This document shows positions 39,602 to 48,748 of a stretch of 64,000 bases of DNA, piece by piece; the first letter of the stretch is position 1, and each line of letters begins with the position of its first letter. The translations under genes were made by a program, and so were the position numbers. The stretch comes from JALZKA01 sp963701205 (lineage in GTDB: Bacteria > Actinomycetota > Thermoleophilia > Solirubrobacterales > 70-9), in NCBI GenBank assembly GCA_963701205.1, contig OY969575.1, positions 558,001 to 622,000 on the forward strand. The letters run 5' to 3'. The notes under the pieces were generated by a model. It was not told where the DNA came from. It ran no database searches and saw nothing but the letters and a program-made list of their open reading frames with translations.

Positions 39602-40827
39602 CAGGCCGCGCCCGCCGCCTGCGCCATGATGCGACCAAGGTTTTCCTCGGCAAAGAACTCCGGCGCCGAAAGCGTTGCGGCTTGCACGCTGACGAAGTCG
39701 TCCATCGCGTCCTGATTCCCCTGCAACGCACCGAACAACTGCTGCATCTCGGGTGGAGGTGGCTCCAGCAGCGCGAAGTCGTCGGTGAACTCATACACGG
39801 GCAGAGCGTCTCGATCCCGCGCTTCTTGATAGTCGGCCATCCCATCCTCGAATTGGCGTCTGCCTGCGAAGGCATCGTCAACGGCCGTCGCGACCAGCTC
39901 GGCATCGCGGAACGCATCGGTGATCCCCATCGCCGTAATCGGGTTCTTGTGGTAGCCGGCATCGCCCAGCAGCGCCCAACCCGGGCCGAACGGCTTGCGA
40001 AAGTACCCGGGCAGCTCAGCCGAGCCAATGAACTTCGACTCGCGCTTCGCCGCGCGAACTCGTTCGGCGAATTCCGGCGCGAACTCGAGGGTGGCGAAGA
40101 AATTCCCCTCGATATCGCTGCGGTTGGCCTTGAACTCGTCGATAGGCCAGCCGAAGGGGAGCACCGTGAGGTCCCCGTGGGTTCGAGCCGCGGCCCACCC
40201 GCGCTTGCTTTCCGCGCGCACGGTCGTTTCAAACCCATCGACAGGCAGCCCGCTCCAGTACGCGTAATACATCGCCTGACGCGAGGGCCGTTCGTTGTAT
40301 TGCTCAGGTTTGACCGTCTTCGCCACCAGCGAGTGCTTGCCATCTGCGCCGATCACCACCCCCGCATGCTCCGTCACATCGGAACCTCCCTTTTCATGCC
40401 CGCGGATGCCGTTCACCACGCCATCGGAAAGCAGAACCTCCGCAACCGTGAAGTCTTCGCGCAACTCGGCTCCGGCTTCGACCGCAGCATCGATCAAAAT
40501 CTTGTCGAGGACCGTCCGGCGCGGACAGAATGCGTGGGACGTCCCGTGTACCGGGCGTGGGGACCCGGAGATCGTCACCGGCCCAAAGTCAAACGAGTAA
40601 GTGCTGATGGCCGGGCAACCGGTAGCGACCAATCTGTCCAACAGATCCCAGCGTTCAAGTGCCGCCACCGCCGGTGGATGCAGAAGATGCGTTGACATCG
40701 TGTCGCTGGGAAAGGTTGCCTTGTCCAACAGCAGCACGCGATAGCCCTTGCGGGCGAGCAGCATCGCAACGGGTGATCCTGCGCAGCGTGCCCCGACCAC
40801 AATCGCGTCGTAGCTTGCGCCAGCCAT
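39601..40827 (-). CDS. FAD-dependent monooxygenase-like oxidoreductase
   Basis: 408 residues of the p-hydroxybenzoate-hydroxylase/geranylgeranyl-reductase fold. Dinucleotide motif IVVGARCAGSPVAMLLARKG (9-28) with LLLDKATFPSDTMSTHLLHPPAV, and second FAD motif GWALLGDAGYHKNPITAMGITDAFRDAELVA. The expected DG motif is present as VVIGADGKHS. Cytosolic, uses NAD(P)H and O2 if a hydroxylase. AAGGGGG lies upstream of the ATG. It drives a downstream SnoaL-like gene; 235 nt upstream (40828-41063) hold nothing recognisable. Confidence 0.88.
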   Translation of the reverse strand: MAGASYDAIVVGARCAGSPVAMLLARKGYRVLLLDKATFPSDTMSTHLLHPPAVAALERWDLLDRLVATGCPAISTYSFDFGPVTISGSPRPVHGTSHAFCPRRTVLDKILIDAAVEAGAELREDFTVAEVLLSDGVVNGIRGHEKGGSDVTEHAGVVIGADGKHSLVAKTVKPEQYNERPSRQAMYYAYWSGLPVDGFETTVRAESKRGWAAARTHGDLTVLPFGWPIDEFKANRSDIEGNFFATLEFAPEFAERVRAAKRESKFIGSAELPGYFRKPFGPGWALLGDAGYHKNPITAMGITDAFRDAELVATAVDDAFAGRRQFEDGMADYQEARDRDALPVYEFTDDFALLEPPPPEMQQLFGALQGNQDAMDDFVSVQAATLSAPEFFAEENLGRIMAQAAGAA

Positions 40828-41063
40828 ACGTAATACCCCCTTGAAATCGATCCGGAAGCGAGTGTTTCAGAATCGTGGCTCCGTGACAAGGCATTGGCCC
40901 CGTGAGGGATGCCGTTCGACCATAGGCGCTCATCACACACCCCATCCGCGGCTGAGCGCTCACGGCTTCGGCCTAACCCGCGCCCATTGCTTTTGGCGTG
41001 GATCTGCCGACGATCGCATAGTGCCTAACACTGCCGGGGCGCAATCGCGGACGAGATGAAACA

Positions 41064-42230
41064 GTGCGTCGGGTGAATGTCCCAACCGGGCTGACAGGCG
41101 TGCGCAAGCGGGACGTTGTGCTGGCGTCGGTAACGCCGCTTGCCTCGATCTTCGGTAGCGGATTTCTCATCATCGTGCCCGTGCTGGAGCGCTCGCTTGG
41201 TGGATTGGCGGTTGTTGGCGCCGTTGGGGTCTCGGCCGTGGCATGGATGATCGGAACGGCTATCCGCCACAACATCGCGGAGAACGAGCCGCGTGCAAAC
41301 GACGGCTCGCTGGGTCAGTGCGACAAGCGGATCGAACGGATGAGCGACGTGGTGATTGCCGTTGCGTACGTGATCTCAGTCGCCCTCTACCTGCGGATCA
41401 TGTCGGAGTACCTCATCGAATACGTGAGCCCCGGTTCGGACACCGCAACGAGCCTCGTTGCTGCGGGCGCCGTGGCACTGATCACCTTTGTCGGCATCTC
41501 TCGCGGCTTCACCGGACTGGATCTGATGGAGCGGCTGGCGCTTGGGGCCGTAATGGCGCTGACCACGGTTCTTGGAGTGACTTACTTCGCCCAAAGCTCA
41601 GGCACGCTCGTGGCAGGCGACCTCCAAATTCCCCCGGTTCCCGACGTCGGCATTGGCTCGACCCTGTTGATGCTTGGCGGCATTGTGATCACGGTGCAGG
41701 GCTTCGAAACTGTTCGCTACCTAGGCGACGAATACGACGCTACGACGAGGATCTGGGCTTCCCGTTTGGCGCAGGTCGTCGCGGCGGCGATCTATGTCGG
41801 CTTCGTTGCGGTGGCCACGCCCCTGATGGGGCTGGGAACTCCGGCTGGCGCCGACCAAAGCCTGCTCGAAATCACGAACCGCGTCGCTCCGATCCTTGCC
41901 CTGCCCCTCGTACTCTGCGCCGTGCTCAGTCAGTTCAGCGCTGCCACCGCCGACACTGTGGCAGCACGCGAAAACCTGAGCGACGAGTTCCCAAATGCCC
42001 TTGGCGGTGCCCGGGCTTACGTGTTGAGCGCCGTTGCCGCCATCGCGATCATCTGGTCCGTCCCAACTCTCACAATCGTCACCGTCGCTTCCCGCGCATT
42101 CGCCGCCTATTACTGCCTTCAGTGCGTACTGGCTTACCGCACCGCTCGAACGGCTCGCGCCCGATGGGGATTCGGAGTGTTGGCCATCCTGATGGGTTTG
42201 ATCGCTTTGTTCGCAAAGCCGCTTGGCTAG
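41064..42230 (+). CDS. APC-superfamily permease-like membrane protein
   Basis: 388 residues with about 11 hydrophobic segments. The first carries SVTPLASIFGSGFLIIVPVLE, like the substrate-binding helix break of amino-acid permeases. MLGGIVITVQGFETVRYLGDEYD resembles the APC helix 6 region. I cannot name a substrate. The GTG start is followed by a basic N-terminus (MRRVNVP). An ATG 4 codons later is not in frame, and GTG at 41073 is the nearest in-frame alternative. Confidence 0.72.
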   Translation: MRRVNVPTGLTGVRKRDVVLASVTPLASIFGSGFLIIVPVLERSLGGLAVVGAVGVSAVAWMIGTAIRHNIAENEPRANDGSLGQCDKRIERMSDVVIAVAYVISVALYLRIMSEYLIEYVSPGSDTATSLVAAGAVALITFVGISRGFTGLDLMERLALGAVMALTTVLGVTYFAQSSGTLVAGDLQIPPVPDVGIGSTLLMLGGIVITVQGFETVRYLGDEYDATTRIWASRLAQVVAAAIYVGFVAVATPLMGLGTPAGADQSLLEITNRVAPILALPLVLCAVLSQFSAATADTVAARENLSDEFPNALGGARAYVLSAVAAIAIIWSVPTLTIVTVASRAFAAYYCLQCVLAYRTARTARARWGFGVLAILMGLIALFAKPLG

Positions 42231-42355
42231 TGGACAAACACTGGGCCATCGGGCCGGACCAAGTCCACTCAGACAAGGACCTCAGCGGTCGCGCTGTTTC
42301 TGGGCCGGACGCCAAAGCTACGCCCGTCGCGGACGCGGGCTAGGCTCTTGGTGGG

Positions 42356-43261
42356 GTGAGACTGCAGGCCGCTACAGGGATTGGAATTTGCGTGGTCGTT
42401 TGGGGGGCGCTTGCCACCGGCGCGCAGGCAACGGAGTTCCCGCCTTGCGATCCGGAAAGCCCGTCGGCGCGGACCGTCAAATCACTGCCACCACAGCTCG
42501 CGTGGGATACGCAGATCGAGACCGAGCTTGAGTTCAACTCGGCTCCCGGCGATCCCGTGATTCCGGTCGGCTACGACGCGCTCGCAAGTTTTGAGGCGGC
42601 CGATCCGGAAGTGCCGATCACGCAGCCGTTCTCGAACCGCTCGGACCCGCCGAACGTGGTCTTTCGCAAGGGCGACGGGGCAGGGATCGTCACTTGGACT
42701 TGGCCGGAGGGCCCCGACTACTTCGGCGAGCCCACTTGCGAGCGATCGGTCGCGCAAACGGTCACGACCTTTCGCGGACTGATGCCGACAATGCGGATCC
42801 GCGGTTCGCGAAGGCGACAGGTGCACTTTCGCCCAACCGAGCTCTGCCAAGACTTTTGGACCGCGGCAGTCGGCCGGGTCGCGATCGCCGTCCATGGGGC
42901 CGGCGGGAAGAAATCGCTGGCCAAGATCGACCAATGCGGCGGGGGCTGGACCGGCAGACGGGCGCGCGCTCGTCAATGGGCCCTTGTGCGAGACGAGCGG
43001 ACGGTCGCGTTCGAGCCGAAGATGACCGAGGAGGGGACATTCAAGTTCCGCTACCGCGCCGCAGTGGCAGGATTCGTGATCGATCGGGGCCGGTTTACCT
43101 TCCGGACGGATATCACCCGGCCGGAGCGGGTTTGGGAGGGGACCAAGCGGTACACCAGGTTTTGCATCGATAGGAACCGCAAGATTCGCTCCGCCGGTGG
43201 CCGCTCGTACTGCCTGACGCGCACGATCGTCCGTCACCGCCTCGTTCGACTTCAACGCTAG
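42356..43261 (+). CDS. Secreted protein of unknown function
   Basis: 301 residues with a signal peptide (GIGICVVVWGALATGAQA). Seven or so cysteines are spread through the mature part, suggesting disulfides. Strands such as TQIETELEFNSAPGDPV and FKFRYRAAVAGFVIDRGRFTF suggest Ig-like extracellular domains. The C-terminus is very basic. Family not recognised. The GTG start is 9 nt after TAGGCT. The SnoaL-like gene that follows begins 13 nt after the stop. Confidence 0.7.
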   Translation: MRLQAATGIGICVVVWGALATGAQATEFPPCDPESPSARTVKSLPPQLAWDTQIETELEFNSAPGDPVIPVGYDALASFEAADPEVPITQPFSNRSDPPNVVFRKGDGAGIVTWTWPEGPDYFGEPTCERSVAQTVTTFRGLMPTMRIRGSRRRQVHFRPTELCQDFWTAAVGRVAIAVHGAGGKKSLAKIDQCGGGWTGRRARARQWALVRDERTVAFEPKMTEEGTFKFRYRAAVAGFVIDRGRFTFRTDITRPERVWEGTKRYTRFCIDRNRKIRSAGGRSYCLTRTIVRHRLVRLQR

Positions 43262-43274
43262 GGATCAGGCACCA

Positions 43275-43679
43275 ATGAGCGATCAGAACATCGCGCTGAT
43301 TCGCCGCTGCTACGCGGCGTTCAACGATCGCGACTTCGATGCGGCGAGCGTGCTTTTGCACCCCGATTTCGTGCTCGATTTCTCCGGGTCCGTCGGGTTT
43401 GAGCGCGGGGTCTACGAAGGCGAAGCAGGCCTTCGGGCGCTTTTCGAGCCCTACTGGGATGCGTTCGAGACGATCACCCTCGAACCGCAGCGCTTCATCG
43501 GTTCCGGCGAGGTAATTATCGCGATGGTTCGCGCCCGCGGGCGCGGGCGCACCAGCGGCGTTGACGTCGATGCCGTGGGGCCCCACACCTGGACCTTCCG
43601 CAACGGAGAGGTCATCGGCTTCCGGCTCGACCAGGAGCTCGGCGATGCGTTGGCAGCCGCAGGGCTGGAAGATGAGTAG
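43275..43679 (+). CDS. NTF2/SnoaL-like protein
   Basis: 134 residues: NIALIRRCYAAFNDRDFDAASVLLHPDFVLDFSGSVGFERGVYEGEAGLRALFEPYWDAFETITLEPQRFIGSGEVIIAMVRARGRGRTSGVDV with the closing strand HTWTFRNGEVIGFRLDQELGDAL. Typical SnoaL-like fold. It is 28 nt upstream of a second member, probably from a local duplication. Confidence 0.88.
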   Translation: MSDQNIALIRRCYAAFNDRDFDAASVLLHPDFVLDFSGSVGFERGVYEGEAGLRALFEPYWDAFETITLEPQRFIGSGEVIIAMVRARGRGRTSGVDVDAVGPHTWTFRNGEVIGFRLDQELGDALAAAGLEDE

Positions 43680-43706
43680 ATCGCACCGAATGCAAAAGGG
43701 GGCGCG

Positions 43707-44111
43707 GTGACCGATCCCGAAGACCTCCAGCTCGCCCGAACGTTTACCGAGGCCTTCAACGCCCGTGACCTCGACGCGATGCTCGCCGTCGCGAGCCCCG
43801 AATGCGTCCTGGTTGCCATAAGGTCCGAGTTGGAGGGAGATTTTGTCGGGCACGCCGGCCTCAAGCGGTGGGCGGCAGACTATTTTGACGCGATCCCGGA
43901 TGCGCACATCACGGTTGAAGAACTCCGGGCGATCGACGACAACCGGATGTTGCTCCTGGGCCGCCAATCCGGGTCGGCCGGGACCGGCGGCGTGCCCTTC
44001 GACGCTCCACTCGCGGCGGTTGTGACGGTCCATGCCGGGAAGCTGGAGCACGTGGTCCTGTACCGGACGCACGCCGAAGCGGTGGCAGCCGCCGAAGTGC
44101 CGAACGAATAG
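43707..44111 (+). CDS. NTF2/SnoaL-like protein
   Basis: 134 residues, the same length as its upstream neighbour: DLQLARTFTEAFNARDLDAMLAVASPECVLVAIRSELEGDFVGHAGLKRWAADYFDAIPDAHITVEELRAIDDNRMLLLGRQ, then FDAPLAAVVTVHAGKLEHVVLYRTHAEAVAAA. GTG start. It is divergent enough from the 43275 gene that the duplication, if any, is old. Confidence 0.88.
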   Translation: MTDPEDLQLARTFTEAFNARDLDAMLAVASPECVLVAIRSELEGDFVGHAGLKRWAADYFDAIPDAHITVEELRAIDDNRMLLLGRQSGSAGTGGVPFDAPLAAVVTVHAGKLEHVVLYRTHAEAVAAAEVPNE

Positions 44112-44114
44112 GCG

Positions 44115-44708
44115 CTAGCGCGACCAAGCGCTGTCGATCCGCGCCGCCACGTCGATGTCCCGCGCCTGGCGGATGTGGGGTTTGTCGATCTCCCGGGCGA
44201 CGTAGCGGGCGACGAAGCGGCCAATCTCGCGGTCGATGCCGGCGACCCGCTGCAGGACCGCGGCGCGCAGCCCATCAGCCTCGACGACCACCGCCACGTC
44301 GCGCCAGGTCGGCTCATCCACCTCGATCACCACGCGCAGCGAGTTCGCGGCCCGAGCGGTCAGCGTCAAGCCAACAGTCACCGCGACGTGAAAGGTGTGG
44401 TGGTCAACGCCCAGGTTGATCGTCAGATCAAGCGTGACCGGAATCTCGAGGCGAAACGCAACGACGTCCCCTTCCAGGCGACGCGCATCCGCCTTGCCGA
44501 CGACCCCGTTGGCACTGACCTGCGCCAGCCTTCCGGGGCCGGCGCCAATTGGCCCGAACTCGATCCGGTCGCCAGCGAGCCCGTCGAGGGCTCCCAGGAT
44601 CCGCTCCTTGGTAACCGCGCGCTCAAAGAACCTTGCGCCAAACTCGGCGTAGGTGATCTCGCGCGAATCCGGCGCGTCCTCGATCGCCATGGCAGCAGTA
44701 TCGGGCAA
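44115..44708 (-). CDS. Conserved-looking cytosolic protein, function unknown
   Basis: 197 residues without signal or membrane segment. Pattern: helix ITYAEFGARFFERAVTKERILGALDGLAGDRIEFGPIGAGPG, then long amphipathic strands LTINLGVDHHTFHVAVTVGLTLTARAANSLRVVIEVDEPTWRDVAVVVEADGLRAAVLQR, consistent with an extended lipid-binding or tubular fold. The last helix is IGRFVARYVAREIDKPHIRQARDIDVAARID. I do not recognise it with certainty. ATG 44690 is an alternative start. It is convergent with the SnoaL gene, 3 nt between stops. Confidence 0.75.
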   Translation of the reverse strand: MPDTAAMAIEDAPDSREITYAEFGARFFERAVTKERILGALDGLAGDRIEFGPIGAGPGRLAQVSANGVVGKADARRLEGDVVAFRLEIPVTLDLTINLGVDHHTFHVAVTVGLTLTARAANSLRVVIEVDEPTWRDVAVVVEADGLRAAVLQRVAGIDREIGRFVARYVAREIDKPHIRQARDIDVAARIDSAWSR

Positions 44709-44742
44709 GGCCCGGCCGCAACTTCCGTTTGGGGAGCTGCCG

Positions 44743-45225
44743 TTAGTTGATGGTCAGCAGATCGACGACGAAGACCAGGGCCGAATCGCCGGGGATCGCC
44801 GGCGGGCGGCCTTCGGGGCCATACGCCAGGTCTGACGGAATCGTGAGCTGGCGCCGGCCGCCCACCTTCATCCCCTCAAGACCCTGGTCCCAGCCGGGAA
44901 TGACATTGCCGGCCCCGAGTTGAAACTCAAACGGGGCACCGTTGCCGAAGTTGGAGTCGAACTCCTCACCGGTGTCGAAGAGCACCCCGACGTAATTGAC
45001 GGCAAGCTGATCGCCCGACTTGGCCTCCGCCCCGTCGCCGACGGTGAGGTCTTCGACGACCAGCTCCGCGGGCGGATCGCCGTCGGGAACCGAAACCTCG
45101 GGCTTATCGCCGGACGGGACCTCGGACGTTGTCGCGTCATCGCCGCCGCGCGCGATCAGGACGACAGCAACGAGGCCTGCAAGCAGAATCGATGCCCCAA
45201 CCAAGATGGTGCTGCGGGGGTCCAC
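44743..45225 (-). CDS. FKBP-type peptidyl-prolyl isomerase, membrane-anchored or secreted
   Basis: 160 residues: N-terminal hydrophobic segment (ILVGASILLAGLVAVVLIA, 7-25), acidic linker, then a complete FKBP domain (55-158) with GDQLAVNYVGVLFDTGEEFDSNFG, PFEFQLGAGNVIPGWDQGLEGMKVGGRRQLTIPSDLAYGPEGRPPAIPGDSALVFVVDLL. The active-site Tyr, Phe, Val-Ile and Trp are present. It catalyses proline isomerisation in proteins outside the membrane. Confidence 0.94.
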   Translation of the reverse strand: MDPRSTILVGASILLAGLVAVVLIARGGDDATTSEVPSGDKPEVSVPDGDPPAELVVEDLTVGDGAEAKSGDQLAVNYVGVLFDTGEEFDSNFGNGAPFEFQLGAGNVIPGWDQGLEGMKVGGRRQLTIPSDLAYGPEGRPPAIPGDSALVFVVDLLTIN

Positions 45226-45249
45226 GGCCGTGATCCTAGCCAGGGCTCG

Positions 45250-46152
45250 TCAGCGCTCAATCACGTGGGCAGGATCGGGGCGGAACTCGGGCGGGGCCTG
45301 GCTGTAGTCGCCGAATGCGGCGTCGCGCTCGCCGACCATCGCCCGGACGCCTTCGGAGGCCGCCTTGTCGATGAAGGCCTTCGCGTCCGGGGTGTTTCGC
45401 ATCAAGCCATCGAGGATCGGCCCCAGCGTCTGGGTTGATGCGAGCCCCATGTTCTCGTAGGCCTGGTTGACGATCAACTTCATCGCCGCCAACTGGCTGG
45501 CGGGAATCGCAGCCAGACGGGCGGCCTCCGCCGCTACATCGGATTCAAGATCAGCAAACGGAACCGCACGGTTGATCAGCTCAACAGCGGCGGCCTGGCT
45601 CCCGGTCAGCGGCCGCCCGGTCAGCGCGTGCTCTTTCGCCTTTGCCAACCCGAGACGGTAGATCCACATCCCCGACAAATACGAGCCCCACATCCTGGAA
45701 TACGGGGTGCCGATCACGGCGTCCTCGCTCGCGATGACCAGGTCGGCGCAGAGCGCGAAGTCGCTGCCGCCCCCGACGCACCAGCCGTGGACCTGCGCGA
45801 TCACCGGCTTGGGTGCCCGCCAGATGCTCATGAACTTCTGCGTCGGCGAGATCTCGGCCGCCGTCGCAAGCGCAAAGTCCTTGCCGGGATCCCACTCGCC
45901 GTCGCTCGTCAGCCACTCGTCCCAGTGGTGAAACCCCTCACCGAAGTCGTAGCCGGCGCAAAAGGAGCGGCCGATTCCCCGGATCACGATCACCTTGACC
46001 TCGTCATCGCGCACCGCCAGGCCTATCGCCTGCTCGACCTCATCCGGCATCGGCGGAACGATCGTGTTGAGCTGCTCGGGCCGGTTGAGGCTGATCGTTG
46101 CGACCCGGTCCCGGGACTCATAGAGGATCGTCTCGAACTTGGGCGCGTTCAT
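45250..46152 (-). CDS. Enoyl-CoA hydratase/crotonase family protein
   Basis: 300 residues. Oxyanion segments SFCAGYDFGEGF and VHGWCVGGGSDFALCADLVIA. The catalytic Glu positions of true hydratases are replaced here (VIGTPYSRMWGSYLSGMW), so hydration activity is doubtful and another crotonase reaction is likely. It is distinct from the 7.7-kb paralogue. It is monocistronic, divergent from the arsenate reductase gene. Confidence 0.88.
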   Translation of the reverse strand: MNAPKFETILYESRDRVATISLNRPEQLNTIVPPMPDEVEQAIGLAVRDDEVKVIVIRGIGRSFCAGYDFGEGFHHWDEWLTSDGEWDPGKDFALATAAEISPTQKFMSIWRAPKPVIAQVHGWCVGGGSDFALCADLVIASEDAVIGTPYSRMWGSYLSGMWIYRLGLAKAKEHALTGRPLTGSQAAAVELINRAVPFADLESDVAAEAARLAAIPASQLAAMKLIVNQAYENMGLASTQTLGPILDGLMRNTPDAKAFIDKAASEGVRAMVGERDAAFGDYSQAPPEFRPDPAHVIER

Positions 46153-46206
46153 CGGTTCACCGGAATCTAACCCCGGAGCGCATGGCGGAGCACTACCGTC
46201 TCAGAT

Positions 46207-46605
46207 GTGAGCCGACCCGAGATCATGTTTGTGTGCGTCCACAACGCCGGGCGCAGCCAGATGGCGGCAGGCCTGCTCACCGAGCTCGCGGGTGATCGCA
46301 TCAGCGTCCGCACTGCGGGTTCAGCGCCGGCGGACGCGGTCAACCCCACTGCCGTCGAGGCGATGCGCGAGATCGGGATCGATATCTCGGGTGAATCCCC
46401 GAGCGCGCTCGCTGACAGCGACGTGCGCGCCGTTGACATCGTGATCACGATGGGCTGCGGGGATGCCTGCCCCGTCTATCCGGGTAAGCGCTACGAGGAT
46501 TGGGAGCTCGACGACCCCGGCGGCAAGGATCTGGACGCGGTGCGTGCGATCCGCGACAAGATCGAGGCGCGGGTCCGGGTCCTGATCGCCGAGCTTGTCG
46601 CTTGA
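46207..46605 (+). CDS. arsC: Arsenate reductase, low-molecular-weight phosphatase type
   Basis: 132 residues. P-loop CVHNAGRS (Cys10-x5-Arg) with the HNAG variant typical of ArsC rather than tyrosine phosphatases, a Cys pair in MGCGDACPVYPG that would relay the disulfide, and the acid loop DWELDDPGG. Reduces arsenate to arsenite using thioredoxin or mycothiol. No arsR or acr3/arsB is adjacent; the nearest possible arsenite pump is the ion permease at 21 kb. The GTG follows TACCGT by 7 nt. Confidence 0.9.
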   Translation: MSRPEIMFVCVHNAGRSQMAAGLLTELAGDRISVRTAGSAPADAVNPTAVEAMREIGIDISGESPSALADSDVRAVDIVITMGCGDACPVYPGKRYEDWELDDPGGKDLDAVRAIRDKIEARVRVLIAELVA

Positions 46606-46645
46606 TGTAAACAAGGGGGCCACACGAATCAAGGAAGATCTGGAG

Positions 46646-47032
46646 ATGGCGCTTAGTGATTGCCCAATCGGGCCGGCAGCCGCCGTATCGGACATCGAAC
46701 ACGCGCGTGAGTTCTACGAGGGCAAGCTCGGGCTGAGTGGCGAGCCGCTCGGCGACGACGGCACGATCTATTCCTGCGGGGCGGGTTCGACGCTCGTCGT
46801 CTACCTCTCGCCGGACAACGCCGGGACGAACAAGGCAACCCTGGCCGGCTGGAGCGTTCCCGACGTTGAGCAGGAAGTGGCGGCGCTGACCGCCGCCGGC
46901 GTTGAGTTCGAGCAGTACGACATGCCGGGGCACCAGACGGACGAGCGCGGAATCGTCTCGTTCGGCGAAGCCCAGGTTGCGTTCTTCAAGGACCCGGACG
47001 GCAACATCTTCTCCGTCAACAGCGAGATGTAG
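46646..47032 (+). CDS. Glyoxalase/VOC family protein
   Basis: 128 residues, two paired beta-alpha-beta-beta-beta modules: AAAVSDIEHAREFYEGKLGLSGEPLGDDGTIYSCGAGSTLVVYLS and GWSVPDVEQEVAALTAAGVEFEQYDMPGHQTDERGIVSFGEAQVAFFKDPDGNIFSVNSEM. The ATG has GGAAGATCTGGAG before it and is preferred over an upstream in-frame start overlapping arsC. VOC proteins next to arsC are sometimes arsenic-related, but no As-binding residues can be assigned. Confidence 0.86.
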   Translation: MALSDCPIGPAAAVSDIEHAREFYEGKLGLSGEPLGDDGTIYSCGAGSTLVVYLSPDNAGTNKATLAGWSVPDVEQEVAALTAAGVEFEQYDMPGHQTDERGIVSFGEAQVAFFKDPDGNIFSVNSEM

Positions 47033-47076
47033 CTGCCAGCGGCGGGGCCATCGCCGCTGGCTATCGTGATCGGCCT

Positions 47077-48732
47077 ATGTCGAGCGAATACATCTTCACG
47101 ATGTACAAGGTCTCGCGCACCCATCCGCCGGACAAGCAGGTCCTGACGGATATCTCGCTGAGCTTCTTTCCTGGTGCAAAGATCGGGGTTCTGGGCCTAA
47201 ATGGCGCTGGCAAGTCCACCCTGCTGCGGATCATGGCGGGCACTGACCCCGAGTACCGCGGCGAGGCCCAGCTGCACCCCAACGCCTCGGTAGGGATGCT
47301 CGAACAGGAACCGCAACTCGACGAATCGAAGGATGTGCGCGGCAACGTCGAGGACGGCGTGCGTGAGATTCGGGACCTGATCGACCGCTACAACGAGGTC
47401 GCGGCCAACTACTCGGACGAGACCGCCGACGAGTTCGCTCGCCTGCAGGATCAAATCGACGCGACCGATGCCTGGAGCATCGACCAAGTGGTCGATACCG
47501 CGATGGACGCGCTGCGCCTGCCACCGGCCGACGCCGACGTCACGAAGCTCTCCGGCGGTGAGCGTCGGCGGGTTGCGCTTTGCCGGTTGCTCTTGCAAAA
47601 ACCTGATCTGCTGTTGCTCGACGAGCCGACCAACCACCTGGACGCCGAATCGGTGGCCTGGCTTGAGCGCCATCTTGAGGAGTACGAGGGCACGATCGTC
47701 GCCGTGACCCACGACCGCTACTTCCTCGACAACGTCGCCGGCTGGATCCTCGAACTCGATCGCGGCCGCGGCCTTCCCTTCGAGGGCAACTACTCGTCAT
47801 GGCTTGAGCAAAAGCAGGTCCGCCTTGCGCAGGAGGAAAGCAAGGAATCGGCTCGCGCTCGGACCATCGCCGCGGAGCTCGAGTGGGTGCGCGAGAACCC
47901 AAAGGGCCGCCGCAAGAAGTCGAAGGCCCGGCTCGCCCGCTACGAGGCGTTGCTGGCCGAGGATCGCAACGTGAAACTCGAAAACGTCCAGATCCACATT
48001 CCGGCCGGCCCGCGGCTTGGCGGCGTCGTCGTCGAGACGGAGAACCTGCGCAAGGGATTCGGCGACAAGCTCCTGATCGAGGACCTCTCATTCGCGCTGC
48101 CGCCGGCCGGGATCGTCGGTGTGATCGGCCCGAACGGCGCGGGCAAGACCACCCTCTTCAAGATGATTACCGGTGACGAGCAGCCCGATTCGGGTGCGAT
48201 TCGCCTTGGCGAGACAGTCGAACTCGCCTACGTGGACCAGTCCCGCGACGCGCTCGATCCCGAGAAGTCGGTCTGGGAGGAGATCTCCAGCGGATACGAC
48301 CAGATCAAGGTCGGCGATCGAGAGATGAACTCCCGCGCCTACGTGAGCGGCTTCAACTTCAAGGGATCGGACCAGCAGCGGGCTGTCGGCGTCCTCTCGG
48401 GCGGCGAGCGCAACCGCGTGCACCTGGCAAAGCTCCTGCGTTCGGGCGGGAACCTCCTATTGCTCGACGAGCCGACCAACGACCTTGACGTTGACACGCT
48501 GCGGGCACTGGAAGAGGCGCTCCTCGCCTTCGCCGGATGCGCGGTCGTGATCTCCCACGACCGCTGGTTTTTGGACCGGGTCGCGACGCACATCCTGGCC
48601 TTCGAGGGCGACTCCCAGGTTCGCTGGTTCGAAGGCAACGCCGAGGCCTACGAGGAAAATCGTCGTGAACGACTCGGCGCCGAGGCCGACCGGCCGCATC
48701 GGATCACCTACAAGCGCCTGACCAGAACTTGA
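47077..48732 (+). CDS. ettA: Energy-dependent translational throttle protein EttA (ABC-F)
   Basis: 551-residue ABC-F ATPase that binds the ribosomal E site. N-terminus YIFTMYKVSRTHPPDKQVLTDISLSFFPGAKIGVLGLNGAGKSTLLRIMAG is the EttA signature. The first ABC has LSGGERRRVALCRLLLQKPDLLLLDEPTNHLD and the second GPNGAGKTTLFKMITG with LSGGERNRVHLAKLLRSGGNLLLLDEPTNDLD. The arm and interdomain linker (about 245-300, basic) are present. No membrane domain. The ATG is 9 nt after TATCGT. Confidence 0.96.
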   Translation: MSSEYIFTMYKVSRTHPPDKQVLTDISLSFFPGAKIGVLGLNGAGKSTLLRIMAGTDPEYRGEAQLHPNASVGMLEQEPQLDESKDVRGNVEDGVREIRDLIDRYNEVAANYSDETADEFARLQDQIDATDAWSIDQVVDTAMDALRLPPADADVTKLSGGERRRVALCRLLLQKPDLLLLDEPTNHLDAESVAWLERHLEEYEGTIVAVTHDRYFLDNVAGWILELDRGRGLPFEGNYSSWLEQKQVRLAQEESKESARARTIAAELEWVRENPKGRRKKSKARLARYEALLAEDRNVKLENVQIHIPAGPRLGGVVVETENLRKGFGDKLLIEDLSFALPPAGIVGVIGPNGAGKTTLFKMITGDEQPDSGAIRLGETVELAYVDQSRDALDPEKSVWEEISSGYDQIKVGDREMNSRAYVSGFNFKGSDQQRAVGVLSGGERNRVHLAKLLRSGGNLLLLDEPTNDLDVDTLRALEEALLAFAGCAVVISHDRWFLDRVATHILAFEGDSQVRWFEGNAEAYEENRRERLGAEADRPHRITYKRLTRT

Positions 48733-48748
48733 TCCGGCCCAGTTTTAT

